From Mytilinidion resinicola (Eukaryota; Ascomycota; Dothideomycetes; Mytilinidiales; Mytilinidiaceae): a stretch of DNA of 64,000 nucleotides. Every line of letters begins with the position of its first letter. Within the stretch, counting starts at the first letter, position 1. The notes under the pieces are model-generated. The model made no database searches. It was not told the DNA's origin and saw only the letters and a program-made list of their open reading frames with translations. Location: positions 473,218 through 537,217 of the forward strand of contig NW_022985447.1 in the NCBI RefSeq assembly GCF_010093595.1, given 5' to 3'. Positions 1 to 12,390 of the stretch are shown here, piece by piece. The translations under genes and the position numbers were made by a program.

Positions 1-1784
1 AGCGTTTCTTGGTAGGAAGGGCGGAAATAGGGGGTCCCATCTATGTACTAGACTATTATTGCAATATCAACCACTCTACACTCGCCTAATCCTAGGCGGG
101 GCATACTTTCCCACCCAACACCGCCAATCCGCTGGATAGGTAGTTAAGAGAAAGGCTCAGCACGCATGGCCAGCGCATCTCAGCCCTAGCGCGCCGGCCC
201 GCCTCCAGCGGCTATCGCAGAGATGCGCTGACGCGCTGTGGGAGCCAGTAGAAGGGCACAGCGGCTTCGGCGTGGTGTGGTTCCAGCTGGCAGAGGAAAC
301 GCGGCGGACCGCCCCCCTTGCTGCGGCTGCAGAACATTCCGCGCCTCTGGCTCTCGTCTCATGCGACAGGCGAAAAGCCGCAAAAACAGCTGGCCGATTC
401 GGGTGCACTGCACGACATTTTGGCGATGGGCGGCCGCGCTGGCAGCTGCAGCTGGCTGGAAAGTTGGATGGGCAGGGCGGCAGGGCTGATGGCGGGCGCC
501 GTTGCGGGCTGCCACGTAGCGGGCGCGCGGGCTGATTTGCAGGCGCGAGATGGGGGTTTTGAGGTGGATGTGGATGCAGTTGTGAGGGCATGGTGGGTAT
601 GGTGAGGGAGGCCGTATTTCGGATGGGGTTGTTTTATTCCAAATGTGCTTGCGGTGGGACGGTTTAGGGGGCTTGGAGGGAGACTGAGTAATGATTAGGA
701 CAATTCGAGCGAGATGACTTTCGAGATGTCCTAGATCAAGTCAGCTGGGAGGCCGGCATAGTTATTCGTAGGTGTGTAAGTGGTATGTGTGTGCCTTTGT
801 AAGAGGAGTGTAGTCGAAGGATGATTCTGGCTCTCCTGCCAGCATGTTACCCCTTTTCCACCTCCCTCCACGCCACGACATGCAGCATCCCAATTGTTCC
901 CATTCATGGATGCGCCCAGCCCCGCGTATACTGCATGCCGCTAGCCCACTCACATGCCGGCGCTCTGCATGCCCAGTGCGGGCCCCTTTACCAGGCCCCC
1001 AGCTGCTTCGACGACGACACCACCCTGGGGACGCTCTCTGCCATCGCACGCAAGACCCATGATGCCCGCCCGCCGCGACAGACACGCCCCCGACAACCAA
1101 CACTCGAAAACGCACCATGGCAGCCAGCGCGCCGCCTTGCTCCGGGCAGGTGGCGGCATCGACTCAGCTCGCAAGGAGCCGTGGCCGTCGCACTAGCCAA
1201 GTATCGGGAGAAGCCCAATATTTATATCCACGCCTCCGGACGACGCTGCGTTGCCACCGCTGCGTAACAAGACGACGACGACAAACCAACCCGCCTGAAC
1301 CTCGTTTAGAGTCAGCATCTGCTGCCAATTGACGCCGCAAGCCCCATTGCCAGCCGGAGCGCCTCCGTCACGTCCCAGCCAGCCACCACTCCGACGCGAC
1401 TGCTGACCCTCCTCGACATCGCCGCAATCCACGAGGCGATCACGGCGCTTGTGCCGCTCACCAGATCGCGGGGCCGATCGGGCATTTGGACGTTGCAATT
1501 TCTCAACCCTCCTGCCGCCGTCAGCTTACATCTGGCCCCCGGCTCCAGCGCATCGAGGAAGCGAATGACCTGCTACTGCCCGTCGCACACGCCCGAGTAG
1601 ACGCCCACACGCAGGACCAAGGGACCAGCAAGGGCGGGGTATACATACGCTGAACGGCACACTCCCCCAAGCAGTGCCAGACGACGACGACGCGGCCAGA
1701 CGAGCGCCCTCCCCCAGATCGCCCGAGCCGCGACGATCCTCCCGGACCCTCCCCTCCCTCTCGCGGACCGCATCGAGAGGCACC
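1..1784. other. Intergenic region, no gene supported
   Basis: GC-rich DNA with many overlapping short open frames on both strands. None shows a recognisable domain, consistent codon use or splice-linked continuation, so I call none. A TATA-like stretch near 1218-1226 and another near 1639-1648 may belong to the promoter or leader of the DUF1349 gene that follows. The leader just upstream of that gene is pyrimidine-rich, as is usual for fungal promoters. Confidence 0.6.
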
Positions 1785-2564
1785 ATGCCGCCCGACAGCT
1801 CCTCCTTCACGGCCCTCAATGTCCCCGCCCACCAGGTGCCCGAGTGGATGGGCTCCTTCACCCTCGCCGCGCCGCCGAACACTGATCTCTGGCGCAAGCC
1901 CCCCAGCCGCGACACGTCAACCGCCCCGATCCTCTACACCGCATTACGCAGTCCCTTCATCGCCGCCGAAGTCACCGTGAACGCTGACTGGGAGCTGGAG
2001 TGGGACCAGGGCGGGCTGGTGATATTCGCGGGGATGCCACCAGGCCGAATCCAGACAGCAGCAGCAGCAATAGCAGCAGCGAATGCAGCATCAACGACGC
2101 CCGCTGCACCAGCACCTCCAGCCACGGCCCCTCCCGCCGTACGACACGACGACCCGCCGCCGGCGTACGTCACCCCCGCGCCGGCATCGAAATGGGTCAA
2201 GGTTGGGCTCGAGTTCTGCAACAACGCGTGCCATGCTACGTCGGTGTGCGCGACCTCGGACGGCGCGGATTGGGCCCTCACCTCGCTGCCGCCGCACCAT
2301 GCGCGCCGGCTCGACCTGCGCGTCAAGATCGAGCGCATTGGCTACGCGCTGTGGGTCTGGTACGAGGACGAGGTGTCGGGCTGGAAGAAACTACGCGAGG
2401 TGACGTGGTTCTTCTGGGGCGTCGAGGACAAGGCGGTGCGCGTGGGCGTGTATGCCAGCCGGCCCGCGAATTTTGGCGCCACGCATTATGAGCGCAGGCA
2501 CGGGGGGCCGAGTGTCACGCAGAGGAACTTGTGTGTTGATTTTGAGGGACTGGAGATATTTTGA
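1785..2564 (+). CDS. DUF1349 family protein (concanavalin-like fold)
   Basis: Single-exon gene of 259 codons. The C-terminal half carries the pattern of DUF1349, a jelly-roll family related to concanavalin-type lectins/glucanases. Hallmarks are WVKVGLEF, a Cys/Ala-rich strand, the segment LDLRVKIERIG, an aromatic strand LWVWYEDE, and a closing VGVYASRP...DFEGLEIF. The N-terminal half includes a less conserved strand (ADWELEWDQGG) and an Ala/Pro-rich insert of about 45 residues, which looks like a lineage-specific loop. The open frame runs 37 codons further upstream to 1674, but that part is Pro/Arg/Ser-rich and the ATG at 1785 has a better context (caccATGcc), so I start there. There is no signal peptide, so it is probably intracellular. 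The biochemical activity of the family is unknown. Neighbours give no functional hint. Confidence 0.8.
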   Translation: MPPDSSSFTALNVPAHQVPEWMGSFTLAAPPNTDLWRKPPSRDTSTAPILYTALRSPFIAAEVTVNADWELEWDQGGLVIFAGMPPGRIQTAAAAIAAANAASTTPAAPAPPATAPPAVRHDDPPPAYVTPAPASKWVKVGLEFCNNACHATSVCATSDGADWALTSLPPHHARRLDLRVKIERIGYALWVWYEDEVSGWKKLREVTWFFWGVEDKAVRVGVYASRPANFGATHYERRHGGPSVTQRNLCVDFEGLEIF

Positions 2565-3658
2565 GAAAGAAAGATGGAAAAAAAGGAGAGTTTGGATACG
2601 TGAGAGAAATGTTTTGGTGCCGAGCATTGCGTTTACGACTGTTTGTTAGCATGTCTTTTCTGTCTTCTTATGATGTGATACCATCAGCGAATCATCTTTT
2701 TCTTTCTCTGCTTCAATTTAGACTGTTTCTATTACTGTTGTCTTTTTCATAATGCATCTTTGCGTTCTAGGTATGTTCATCATTTGGCTTCACCCAAAAT
2801 ATTTCATGAGCTCTCGGATCACGTGTTTAAGGCCATTGTATGTCACTTCTGTGGTTGGATACTGTATTTTCGGCGAAAGTCGGATGCTATGTAGATTCCC
2901 CAGGCCGGTTATAGGACTGCCTGATCATATTACTATTCTTTGGATTATATACACTCTTATATATCTATTTTGTCTGTGGGTCAAAATCTTCATTTGCTTG
3001 GGTTCGTGACGCGAAGGGATGCGGACAAGTGGCTGGACATGTTCGTCCTGTGGAGTAAAGCTTTGTGACACAGGTCTGTGTATTATTTTACAATGTCTCC
3101 CCCAGCTTCTCATCACATGCGAATGTACCCCAGACGACGGCAAGATAAATCCATCCAAAGGGGTTTATCTCCGCTTCCATTTGCGCTGCCCAGGACTGCA
3201 AATCTTCTTAGAAGTACATCAGACAGTGGCAAGCAAGAATGCAGACTTTTGTCTAGGTACTATAGCATCGCGTACTTGGAAAGGAGTGATCTTCATACAA
3301 TGTTCCTAATTATGTCCCTTTGTCAGTTGGTCTTCACTTATGATCTATGCGAGACAATACGGTCTTCTCTCTTTCCTTCACTATCTATCTACATATCTAC
3401 AGCAGTAAGCCACGTGGGCTCGAAGACCTCCCATACACGGCGCATCATATGCCCCTGACCGCTTTGCCAACGCTTCTCGACACGCGCCCACCGCATCGAT
3501 CCGTGCAACCTCAATTCGAAGCTCGTTCCTATAACCCCTCACCTCCATCTCCATCAATTCCTCTTCTACCAATTTCATCTACACTTTAAACTTATTATCA
3601 TCTGCTTACTATCTATCACTACCATTTTCCATCCCAAAAATTCTTATCGGTACTCAAG
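2565..3658. other. Intergenic region between two + strand genes
   Basis: The DNA is more AT-rich than its surroundings at 2565-3450. It then turns into a CT-rich stretch (about 3480-3640) that looks like the promoter and leader of the next gene. No coding region is supported; the open frames here are short and unrelated to each other. Confidence 0.5.
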
Positions 3659-4944
3659 ATGCGCCTCAAATCCCTCATCACCCGTATCACCCTCACCAAC
3701 CCCTTCCTCATCCCCCTCGCCTCCCCATCCCCCTCCCCCGCCGCGTCCTCCGCCGTCGACGGGCCTGCGCCCACGCCCACCTCCGGAAACGAGTACTGGT
3801 GCTGGCTCTCCCCCGTCTGCGTGAGCGCGTACAAGTCCATCCAGACCTGCTACAACACCATCGGCGGGCTCATCGACCCCAACGACTCCTCCCAAGCCAA
3901 AGCCGCGCAATCCTGCCTCTGCGACCCCGCCAACGCCGGGAAACTCGACCGCGAGACCGAATTCGACGCCTGCCAAGCCTGCTTCCGCGGCGCGAACCCG
4001 CGCACCGACGAGGAATCGCTCGAGGAGTGGGAGTACGACGTCGCGGGCTTCTGCGAGACTAAAGGTACTGTACCATTTGCTCCCCCTCCCCCGCGCCCGC
4101 GCCCCTTGCCCCCTAAACCCATCCTTCAATACCTGTATCGCTGGCTAACAAACCCACCCGCCAACCACCAGACCCGTCCTTCTACCTCCTCCTCGCGCAA
4201 ATGCTCAAGTTCATGGCCGTCGCGCACACGCCCGGGCCGTACACCGCCGCGCTCACGGGGCCCATCACGGTGGTGACGACGCTGGCGGATAGCTTCACGC
4301 CGCGCAGCGGGCTGAACAACCAGGGGACGGCGGATACTCCGAGCCCTAGCACTTCCGCCCCGCCTGCTCCTCCTCCTCCGCCCCCTGAGCCATCAACGCC
4401 GAGTCAGGCGCCTGCGCCCGCTCAAACGCCCACGCCCACACCCACGCCTACGGGGATCAAGACGCCGAATGCCACAGGCACCGGCACGCCGAAAGCTAGC
4501 GCCACATCAGTTTCTGGAACTGCGGCTGGAAGTGGAAGTGGCACTAGCACGCCCACCGGAGCCAGCGACGGCGCAGACGCAGTGATCACCCAAACCCGCT
4601 CGCTGATCTACAACCCCTCGCTGCTGCCCTCGCTGCTGCCCTCGTTCTGGACCCACTGGCTGCGGCCCGGCCGGTGGGCGGGCCAGCACCAGGCCGCGGT
4701 CACCATCACGGCGGCGGACGGGCGGCCGATGCTGGTCGTGCAGGCGCCGGCGGGGGGCAGGTGGAGGGGGGCGATGGGGGGGGAGATGGAGAAGAGGGCG
4801 AACACCGGGATGGGGAAGCCGTCGGGGGCGGGGCGGGTGAGTGTGCGGGAGAGTGTGGTGGGGCGGGTTGCGGGTGGGGTTTTGATGGGGGTTGGGGCCG
4901 TTGGAGCTGTGGCGGTGGTGGCGGTGGGGAGGATGGTTGGGTGA
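3659..4944 (+). CDS. Secreted Cys-rich, Ser/Thr/Pro-rich cell-surface protein
   Basis: Two exons, 3659-4064 and 4172-4944. The intron (GTACTG...CCACCAG, 107 bases) splits a Gly/Asp codon and restores one frame of 392 codons. The first 30 or so residues are a plausible signal peptide (basic start, hydrophobic core, Ala/Ser-rich end). Residues about 45-135 hold a Cys-rich domain with WCWLSPVC, CYNT, CLCD, CQAC and FCET spacing. A long Pro/Thr/Ser/Gly linker follows, then a small globular part and a hydrophobic Val/Gly/Ala-rich C-terminus that could serve as a GPI signal or membrane segment. This is the general layout of fungal cell-wall-anchored proteins; I do not recognise a named family. Codon use is strongly C-ending, like the flanking housekeeping genes. 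Confidence 0.7.
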
Positions 4945-5302
4945 GAAAAGGGGGGTTTGAGAGGTGGTGGGAAGGAAATTGTCGTGTCTAAGGTATGTCT
5001 GGGGTCTTGTTTGGAGACGAGGGGCGTGAGGTTGGTCACTGGAGAGTTCAAGATCTAGGTTTCGTGTTTCCAAGGTCTGGGCTTTTGGGGTTCTGATGGG
5101 CTGTTAGTGAGGCGTTATGGTCGAGGAGTTTTTGAGATTGGCTCACTCTTCGGATGGCTTGTCGAGAAATTGAGGCTTACTTAGGTCCGTACCAGGGTCT
5201 CCTTCTCGAGCTTTCTGAATTCTGGCAGGTACATTAGCAATGCACAGGCTGTAAAGACAATCAGTAGCATACTCGTCGGGTTGCTTGTGCAGGTGTCAAG
5301 GC
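4945..5302. other. Convergent intergenic spacer
   Basis: Spacer between the 3' ends of the wall-protein gene and the HET gene. It should hold both terminators; I see no further gene. Confidence 0.5.
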
Positions 5303-7300
5303 TTATACAAGAAATATGTCATCTTCTTGGAACTCCCCACTCTTCAGCCTGTCCATAAGCTCGCCCTTCATTACACCGTGGATGTAACACTCGCCGACAA
5401 GTTTGTAGCAGCCAGATAATTGAGCCACGGGTCTTAGGACGAAGGGTATATTGGCGCCAGGGACTATGCAGCAGAGATCGCCGGTCTGGAACGCGTGGTG
5501 GCCAATTCCGTAGTAACCAGTCTTGGTAGAAATAAAGCGCTGGTAGTCGAACCTGAACATTTCTTGATAGTCTGAAGCATCTCTCATTTGCTCGGCAAGG
5601 GCAGCCAGGTCGCGCTCGCTCCGATTGAGTTGTTGCACGCTTTCACGATAGGCTACAAAACGCCTTCGATGGACTATAATAGAATCTTCCGTGGGCCCGT
5701 AGCTGTATCGCTCCTTGCCTGCCACTAGTACTAGGCTAAAGGCATCCTCTCTGTCCTCTTGGCTCCGATAGCGTTGACTTGAGTCCCAACTCTTGACTGA
5801 TTCCCAGAGAGCGTCCACGTGCGGAGATGTACTCGGTCCATGTCGAATCGCATGTGAGGTTAGGAATGTGTAGCGGCGAAGCACATCCGAGCGACAGGTA
5901 ATGCGATCAAAAATGAAACCGCGCAGTGCGAGCCAATTGTTCGATTGGACAAAGAAACTGAACTTGGTATGCTCTTCCCCCCCTGCGCGGTACCAGAAGT
6001 CCTGACTTCCTATTCTCTCCACACGCAGGCCTTCATCCCAGCGCGGTACCCATGAAGGTCTGTCACCATACAGCGATGCCGAGGACTCTGAGTGGTTCAC
6101 AGTGGCAAGCACCATCCACGGATGTGGTCCGTTTTCTATCATCGCGCGCGCTGTCTCAAAGTATACATCGTCCACCGACTTTTTATAATCGACTGTCACT
6201 ATCTGGCGGCCGTCCTGGAGTCTAGCAGCCGGGTGTCCGAGGAACGCGTAAACATGGTCTCTTGGATCGGTGGTTTGATACCTGCGTCCGTTCTCTAAGA
6301 TGTCGATGTAGGCCACCTGATTATCGAGAAATCCTTTTGTGATGGAAGTAAGCTCCGCTCTCCAAGATGTAGGATTGCTATAAGCTTTCCACAGGGAATG
6401 ATATGTCTGTGTAAATCTTTGCGAGACATCTGGATTCGTATAATGAGCGAGCTCACTGTGCAGTGAGGTTAGAAGTATGAATTTGGCGAGTTCGCACCAA
6501 TCCATCCAGAAGTCCCCATATAGAAAAAGAGCGGATGCGGCAAGTCCAACTTCTTGCAGGACCCAGACACGCCCAAACCAGGCATGCTCAGTGAGGTTAC
6601 GGACACTATTCCACACTCTGGTATCCTCAGGCAATCGGCCACCATTTTGAGGAACAAAAGGCATCTTCAACACTGAGCCGTATTCAGCTAGTTGAGCCTC
6701 AAAAGACCGATTGGTTTTCGCGATGTTGTCAAAACACCGTCGCGCAGCTCCGTCGTCCTTGCCGATCCAAATCAGAACTCTCGATGCGTTTTCGTATATT
6801 CGTCCCATTCTCTCCACCTGGTGGCCCTGCTCCTTCTTATCATTCTGGTTGATACAAATCGCGTCGGCCCAGAGCAGCCTTGGCTCTTGGCCACCCCGGA
6901 TTCTACGGAGCACGTCGCCGAGGTTTTGGGTGATTGAAAGAAGCATTCCATCGCACGTAATGTCGATCGTGTCCGCCGCATCTCCCCAGACGTAAGAGAT
7001 TGCTTCGTAGGTCCCTCTGGCATTTTCAATGCTCACTGGCAAGAGCTTGCATGATATTATCCCTCTTCCGGGTTGAAATTCCAAGAGTCTAGTGTACTCA
7101 TCCCCGGGAAGCGGTTCGTACTCGTATGGCTCGCAAGCAGGCTGGCAAGCAGACGTCGCTTCTGTCAAAGCCTCATATCCAGTCTCTCGTTTGCAGCTCA
7201 ACACTCTAAAGATAGAGAGGACCGAGTCAAGGCAACCTAAAGACATGGATGTGTGAGGGAGCAAATATAGTCTACAGCCCGATTTGCGTAAGAATGACAA
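5303..7300 (-). CDS. Heterokaryon incompatibility (HET) domain protein
   Basis: Uninterrupted frame of 665 codons. The HET domain (PF06985) lies at about residues 90-260. Its blocks are visible: YEAISYVWGD, LLWADAICINQ, a run ending ERMGRIYENASRVLIWIG, and later WFGRVWVLQEV. In fungi such domains trigger cell death after non-self recognition or act in innate-immunity-like responses; the target of this copy is unknown. The C-terminal half holds motifs common in this subgroup (DPRDHVYAFLG, PSWVPRWD, GDLCCIVPGANIPFVLRP). The first ATG is at 7300, but the first 18 residues look unlike the family and the second ATG at 7246 is an equally good start. No NACHT or repeat domain is attached. Confidence 0.88.
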   Translation of the reverse strand: MSFLRKSGCRLYLLPHTSMSLGCLDSVLSIFRVLSCKRETGYEALTEATSACQPACEPYEYEPLPGDEYTRLLEFQPGRGIISCKLLPVSIENARGTYEAISYVWGDAADTIDITCDGMLLSITQNLGDVLRRIRGGQEPRLLWADAICINQNDKKEQGHQVERMGRIYENASRVLIWIGKDDGAARRCFDNIAKTNRSFEAQLAEYGSVLKMPFVPQNGGRLPEDTRVWNSVRNLTEHAWFGRVWVLQEVGLAASALFLYGDFWMDWCELAKFILLTSLHSELAHYTNPDVSQRFTQTYHSLWKAYSNPTSWRAELTSITKGFLDNQVAYIDILENGRRYQTTDPRDHVYAFLGHPAARLQDGRQIVTVDYKKSVDDVYFETARAMIENGPHPWMVLATVNHSESSASLYGDRPSWVPRWDEGLRVERIGSQDFWYRAGGEEHTKFSFFVQSNNWLALRGFIFDRITCRSDVLRRYTFLTSHAIRHGPSTSPHVDALWESVKSWDSSQRYRSQEDREDAFSLVLVAGKERYSYGPTEDSIIVHRRRFVAYRESVQQLNRSERDLAALAEQMRDASDYQEMFRFDYQRFISTKTGYYGIGHHAFQTGDLCCIVPGANIPFVLRPVAQLSGCYKLVGECYIHGVMKGELMDRLKSGEFQEDDIFLV

Positions 7301-8844
7301 GACGAAGAAAGGATGAAAAGAACAGCTCAGCTGGCGATCTCAGCCCCAAGATGCTGCCTAGAACCCCCGCATCACACGTGCATGCGGCACAGATAAGGCT
7401 GAGGCAAGGAGGCAAACGCTTGCTGGCTGGAAGAGAGCTTATGAAACAATCAAAGGCACGTAAGGCTGCGAGAATATCATGAACATAGCTCTGCCGCTCA
7501 AGTTAGTCGACGACTATACGGACTACCAGTTGCCATCTGGGTCAAGTGTCGCAAGTCATCGAGGCTGGTTGTCGTGTTGCTGTAAGTGGATGCGTGCATC
7601 TATCACGTCGGATGGCCGTTGCGGGCAACCTCTCACAGTAGACACGGAAAATATCTTTCGATGACCTTCTGTCTCCCCTGATTCACAGGTATTGCCTTCT
7701 CGGAAGTCCAACGTGTTCCTCGGAATATTTCACATACAGATACGTAGCACGTAGTAGATCAATTCAAATGCAACCCACACATCCATTTTCCTAACAACCC
7801 AAGCAAAGGCTTTGTATCTAAAGACCACACACTATCCTAGCCCCATCCTAGTATCCTCTGTTGCCCATGTCAATCATGTAGACCACATCCACATCCGCAT
7901 CGCAAACCAGCCAGCCACCTACATTGATAACAGAATAGTTTCCCCACAGGAAACCTTTCACCGTTGCCAATAACCAGACAGCCTAGTCCGATTTTCCATC
8001 AGAAAGAGAATAAGCGGAAAAAAGCCGTTCAGATCCCACCTACACACCAGACCAAAGTAGTAAGTAAACACGGAAAACCAAACGTAGGATACAAGAAGGT
8101 TAGGCCCGAAGGCCCGAGAAGTGCAAGAAGCTCAAGGAACCAAAAAGCCGGTTGCCAATCACACTCAAGTGAGCAGACGCGAGGGCGAGGTATCGAAGCG
8201 AATGGTGGTGATTCCACAGGAAAAACAGAAAAGAGGATAGCAGGGCATACAAATCGTAATTCCGAAAGGCAAGCCCGCTTCCTTTCCTCCAATTTCTTCC
8301 GTTTGGAAATCCGGAGAAGGAGAGACAAAAGGAAAATGCAGAAGCAGTATTTTTCGCACATCAGGGACGTTTGATCCAAGCCGACAACCAGTGCCTTCGT
8401 GGAGAAAATTCGGTCCCGATGAGATGAGAGGGCGATGATGGTCTGAGAGTGGATGTGTGCTGCAGACACCTTTGCAATACGAATAAATAGGCTAAGGAGA
8501 AATAAGTCGATAGAGCCTCGGTGACATTGGCGAGCCGAAGGGAATCTAGTAGTCCGGTATTCGGGCAAAAAGTAGAAAAGGGAGAGTTCCGAGCTTGGCA
8601 ATCATATACAGCATGTGAAGGTTGAGGGCTAGACGTTCCCAATCAGATGTTAACGCCGCCGCCTGCTGAACCGAGAAGATTGTGCTTAGGATGAAGCTGA
8701 TTGATGTGATTTAAAGGGAACCGTAGATGCAATGGAGTATTCACAGGTATCGTGAGAGTACATCCTCGTGTTCTTCATAGAAGTAACTATCTCTGAGATT
8801 GGTGTTAGTAAATGCGTCGTTGATTGTCTTGCATAGCTGTGGGA
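7301..8844. other. Intergenic region, no gene supported
   Basis: It separates the HET gene start from the 3' end of the PUF gene. It holds the HET promoter and probably a long 3' untranslated region of the PUF gene (roughly 8000-8844 is A-rich on the + strand). Overlapping frames at 7964-8642 on both strands have no domain signal and were not called. Confidence 0.5.
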
Positions 8845-11800
8845 CTAGTTGCTCACTCTTCCGCGTCGGCCCTGACCTGCACCAACTTGCTGCTGTTGCT
8901 GTTGCTGCGGTTGCTGCATGTACATTCCATATGAATACATCTGGGGGTTCATGACACCTCCCATACCCTGACCAAATTGAGCTTGTTGGAGCATTGGAGA
9001 GCCAGCCATGCCCGGTGGAACCATCGGTGCCCCATTTCTATATCCTTGGACACCTAAGGATGGAGTCTGAGGACTCTGAAACCCATTCATAGGCTGGTAG
9101 AGGGCACTCGCCCTAGAAGCAGCGAGAACGGCTTGTTGATACTGGAACTGAGCCTGCTGTGGCGTCATAGCTGCGAGTGGCATATTGGCTTCCGGAGAGA
9201 ACATGGGTTGGTTCATGCCGTTTAGAGGGAACTGATCGAAGCCGTTGGAGTCCATGCTGCCGGTCCTCTGCAATGCGATAGGATCAAATGCCGGAGCTGC
9301 CACGTTTGAGTAGAACTGCCTGTTCAACTGTGCGTCCATATTACCTTGCCCGAGTTGGCCGTTTGCTTGGCCTTGTTTTGATCCTGGCCGAGTCTCGCTG
9401 GGGTCCCTGTGGCCGTCACGACCACCAGATCCGCCACCCCGAGTTGACAGGCTGACTTCATCCATGAGGCGTTTGTAGCCTTGCGCAGGCTGAGCCTTGA
9501 TTCGGAGCAGGACATTGCGCACGTTCTGAACAACGTCCGCCCTGATGTCTTCATCGAAGAAAGGAGTGGTCAAGACCTTAAAGATCAAGGTGGCGCCACA
9601 GCTCTGGTCGCTCAAGATGTCCTCAAGAACCTGGTCATTTGCGGAGAAGAACAGGGCTTGGAGAATTGTGTCGCGGGCCTCGGGTTCATTTCGCTGATTG
9701 ATGATTTTCAGGACAGTCAAATAGGCGACCTTGTGGGTGCACAGGTGGACGAGGTGAGGAACGAGGCGAGGAGCGAGAACCGTGCGCCTACGAGGAAAGG
9801 TGCAAGTGTCGAGGAACCATGTGAGAAGAAGAGCTCCGTTGGCATTGGTTGCCAGCTGGACGCTGTGAAGGGCAATAGTAGCTGCAACCATGCGTTGCTG
9901 GTCCTTGGTCGCGTAGTGGCTTTCCAGACAAGCTCGCATGGCTCTAGCACCAAAGCGTCCTTGCGCCAGTTCCCACAGCCGGGCGAGCATGACGTCGAAG
10001 ATGAAGTTGTTCAGCGGGAACGAATATCTGAGACATCCTTGCATAACGTAGTTTCCAAACTGGTCCAGGAAGAGCGGCATAGCGTACGCTCGGAGACTCT
10101 CGACGACCATCTTCATCAGCTCAGGAGTCCTGGCGACATCGATGATCTTCTGGGCCGCCCAGGTTCCGTTCTTATGAACGCCAATCTTTGCAAGATGAGG
10201 GGCGATTTCGGCCAACATAGCCTCCTTAGTTGGCTCGGAACAGTACTCGAACAGCTTTTGTACCACCGTATTTCCAAGGTAGTCTGAGGAAAGCTCGGCT
10301 ATTTCTGGAAGCATGGCCATGGCAATGTCCTCGATCTCAGGCTGAGAGCAAGAGTTATTGTCGATCCTCTTCCGAATTTCACGGAGTCTGGGTGCGTCAT
10401 GAACTCGGCTGTGGCTCGGCTCTTCGACGTTGGGAATCTCGTCCTCGTAGTGATTGTTCTTGATGGCCTGTTCTACATAAGCAGCAATCGTAGCTTGCTC
10501 AGCATCGCTGGCTCCGAGTTCTTTGACAATCTGGACAATGTCCTCGCGGATATCGGGCAATTCGGGTGTCGTCAGAGGCGCGACCGCAGTCTCTGGCCGG
10601 GATCCATTGGTCTGACGAGCAGTGCTGTTGCCAAGTCCTACCGGACCTCCTTCCATCTGACCCTTGGCGAGCGGGTCTGGGCTAGGTGAAGGGAAAAGCC
10701 CGTTGTTTCCAGGGGTGGCAGACGCACTTGGGACCTTGGCGTATCCTATCCGGACAGGTCCTGCACCGGGGAAGATCTCCTTGCCGTTCAGCTGCGACTT
10801 CGCTTGAACTGCGCTATCTAGATTTTCGAAATTGACAAAACCGCAGTTCTTGTGGGTCAGAACTCTAGTAGATTCGATGGGACCGTAGGCGTTGAAAATG
10901 ACGTTCAGAGACGAAACGGTCGTAGACGATGGAATATTTCCGAGCCACAGAGCTCTAGTTGGGCCTTCTAGATTGTTATCATCCCCTCCCATGTTAGTGC
11001 TTGGCTTCCCATTAAGCTGCATGTTATGCACAGCTTCGGCAAGGCCAGAATATTCGGACTCCTCGCGAAGTTGCAAGTCCGATGCGGATACACTGTTGTC
11101 CAGTCTAGATGAAGTTGGAAGATAATTTCGCATCAGGCGTGAGGATGGAGAGTCGAGGACTCCAGCAGTGCGGGCTCGAGGACGGCTTGCACTAGCAAAG
11201 TTTGCAAAGGCTTGGACCTCGAGGTTGTGCTGTCGAACGGCCTCTTGGATCGTCGCATAAGCTGCAGCATCGGCGGAAGGGGTGAGTGTGCCACTATAGT
11301 TGCCAGGATATCCCATCTGGTCGAGTTCGTCGTCCTCTTCGGCGTACTTTTCCTTTGCATTAACAGAGTAGGATCGGAACCGATTGGCATTACGGTTCAG
11401 CAGATCATTCTGATTGAACGCGTTCCTCTGACCCTCCAGGAGTAATTCAATATCTGAAGGAGCAAGTGTGGCCCTAGCCGGCTGAGGGGTATCAACGAGA
11501 CCAAGATAATCTAGCGTTCTAACATCAGCGTCTGCGAGCGATTCGCGTGAAAATGAAGATTGGGCAGGTGAAGTCGGACCATTGGATGACTGAATGCTGG
11601 CCAAAGTGTCGCCTCGCGGTCGGCCGGTAGACCAGTTAGACGAGAAGATAGATGAGCCAAATGGTGACGACGAAGGCAGGAAGCCAGGGCGTTGAGGCAT
11701 TGAGCCAGCCCTCAGACGGGAGAGAAGGGCTGAAGTTGCAGCGGCAGAAGTGTTGGAACCAAAGCCCACGGTCTCGGTGGGTGTTCCTGAGCCTGGCTTG

Positions 11801-12390
11801 AAGGGACTAGTGGAAGGCGTTGGACGGGATGTCTTTGGAAGTAGTGAAGCTTGTGGCATCACACCGGTGGGTGTGCCAGCTGGAGAGAAGCGCGAAGGTA
11901 AGGTACCCGCACGAGCCCTTCGGCCAGCCGTCTGAGGAGTAGGAGGCTCAGGCATGGATTGATTGAAGTCAGGGAAGCTGTCAGCATTTGGCGACTCGGG
12001 GATGGTTTCGCGCAGAGGGGTCGAGTTGCCGCTGGTGGGCGGTCCCCACAACTGTGGACCAAGTCCCTCCTGGGCCTGGATCTCGCGGGCACTAAAGTCG
12101 GAGGTTAGCTAGGCCCCAGCGAGCTGTTCGTTTCAACAGGCGACGTACCGTTTCGAGAAGACTCTGTACTCATGCGAAGGTGAACCGGCGCCTAGGCGCA
12201 CGCCCGCAGTAGCATTGCCAACTCCACTCGCAGTGTTGCCATTGCCTAGAGGGTATCGGGCTGACGAGCTAGTTGGCGGCTCGATTGGAGAGGTAGCGGT
12301 GGTGGAGGAGCCGGACCTCGGAGGCTGAGAGGTCATCTGGGGGAGGTAGTTGAGGTTGATGTGGTGGTCAGGCCGCGTCGGGGGAGCCAT
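8845..12390 (-). CDS. JSN1: RRM + Pumilio-repeat RNA-binding protein (JSN1/PUF1 type)
   Basis: Two exons: 12390-12149 and 12091-8845. The intron (GTACGT...CTTTAG, 57 bases) splits an Arg codon, giving 1162 residues. Order of parts: a Ser/Pro/Thr-rich N-terminus; an RRM at about 460-535 (RALWLGNIPSS as RNP2, CGFVNFEN as RNP1); then at about 650-950 a run of PUF/HEAT-like repeats with SSDYLGNTVVQKLFE, HKNGTWAAQKII, DQFGNYVMQGCL and AQGRFGARAMRACL. The C-terminus is Gln-rich with a CAG/CAA tract near 8890. RRM plus PUF repeats is the layout of yeast Jsn1/Puf2 and fission-yeast relatives, which bind 3' untranslated regions of mRNAs for membrane and mitochondrial proteins and control their stability or localisation. 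The orthology is confident; the RNA targets are unknown. Confidence 0.92.

Noticed and set aside
157..1832. Many overlapping open frames of 60-150 codons on both strands
   Set aside because: They arise from high GC content. Their translations are Arg/Pro/Ala-rich with no domain, and overlapping frames on both strands look equally good.
9481..10287. 268-codon + strand frame
   Set aside because: Exact antisense of the PUF repeats; no independent signal.
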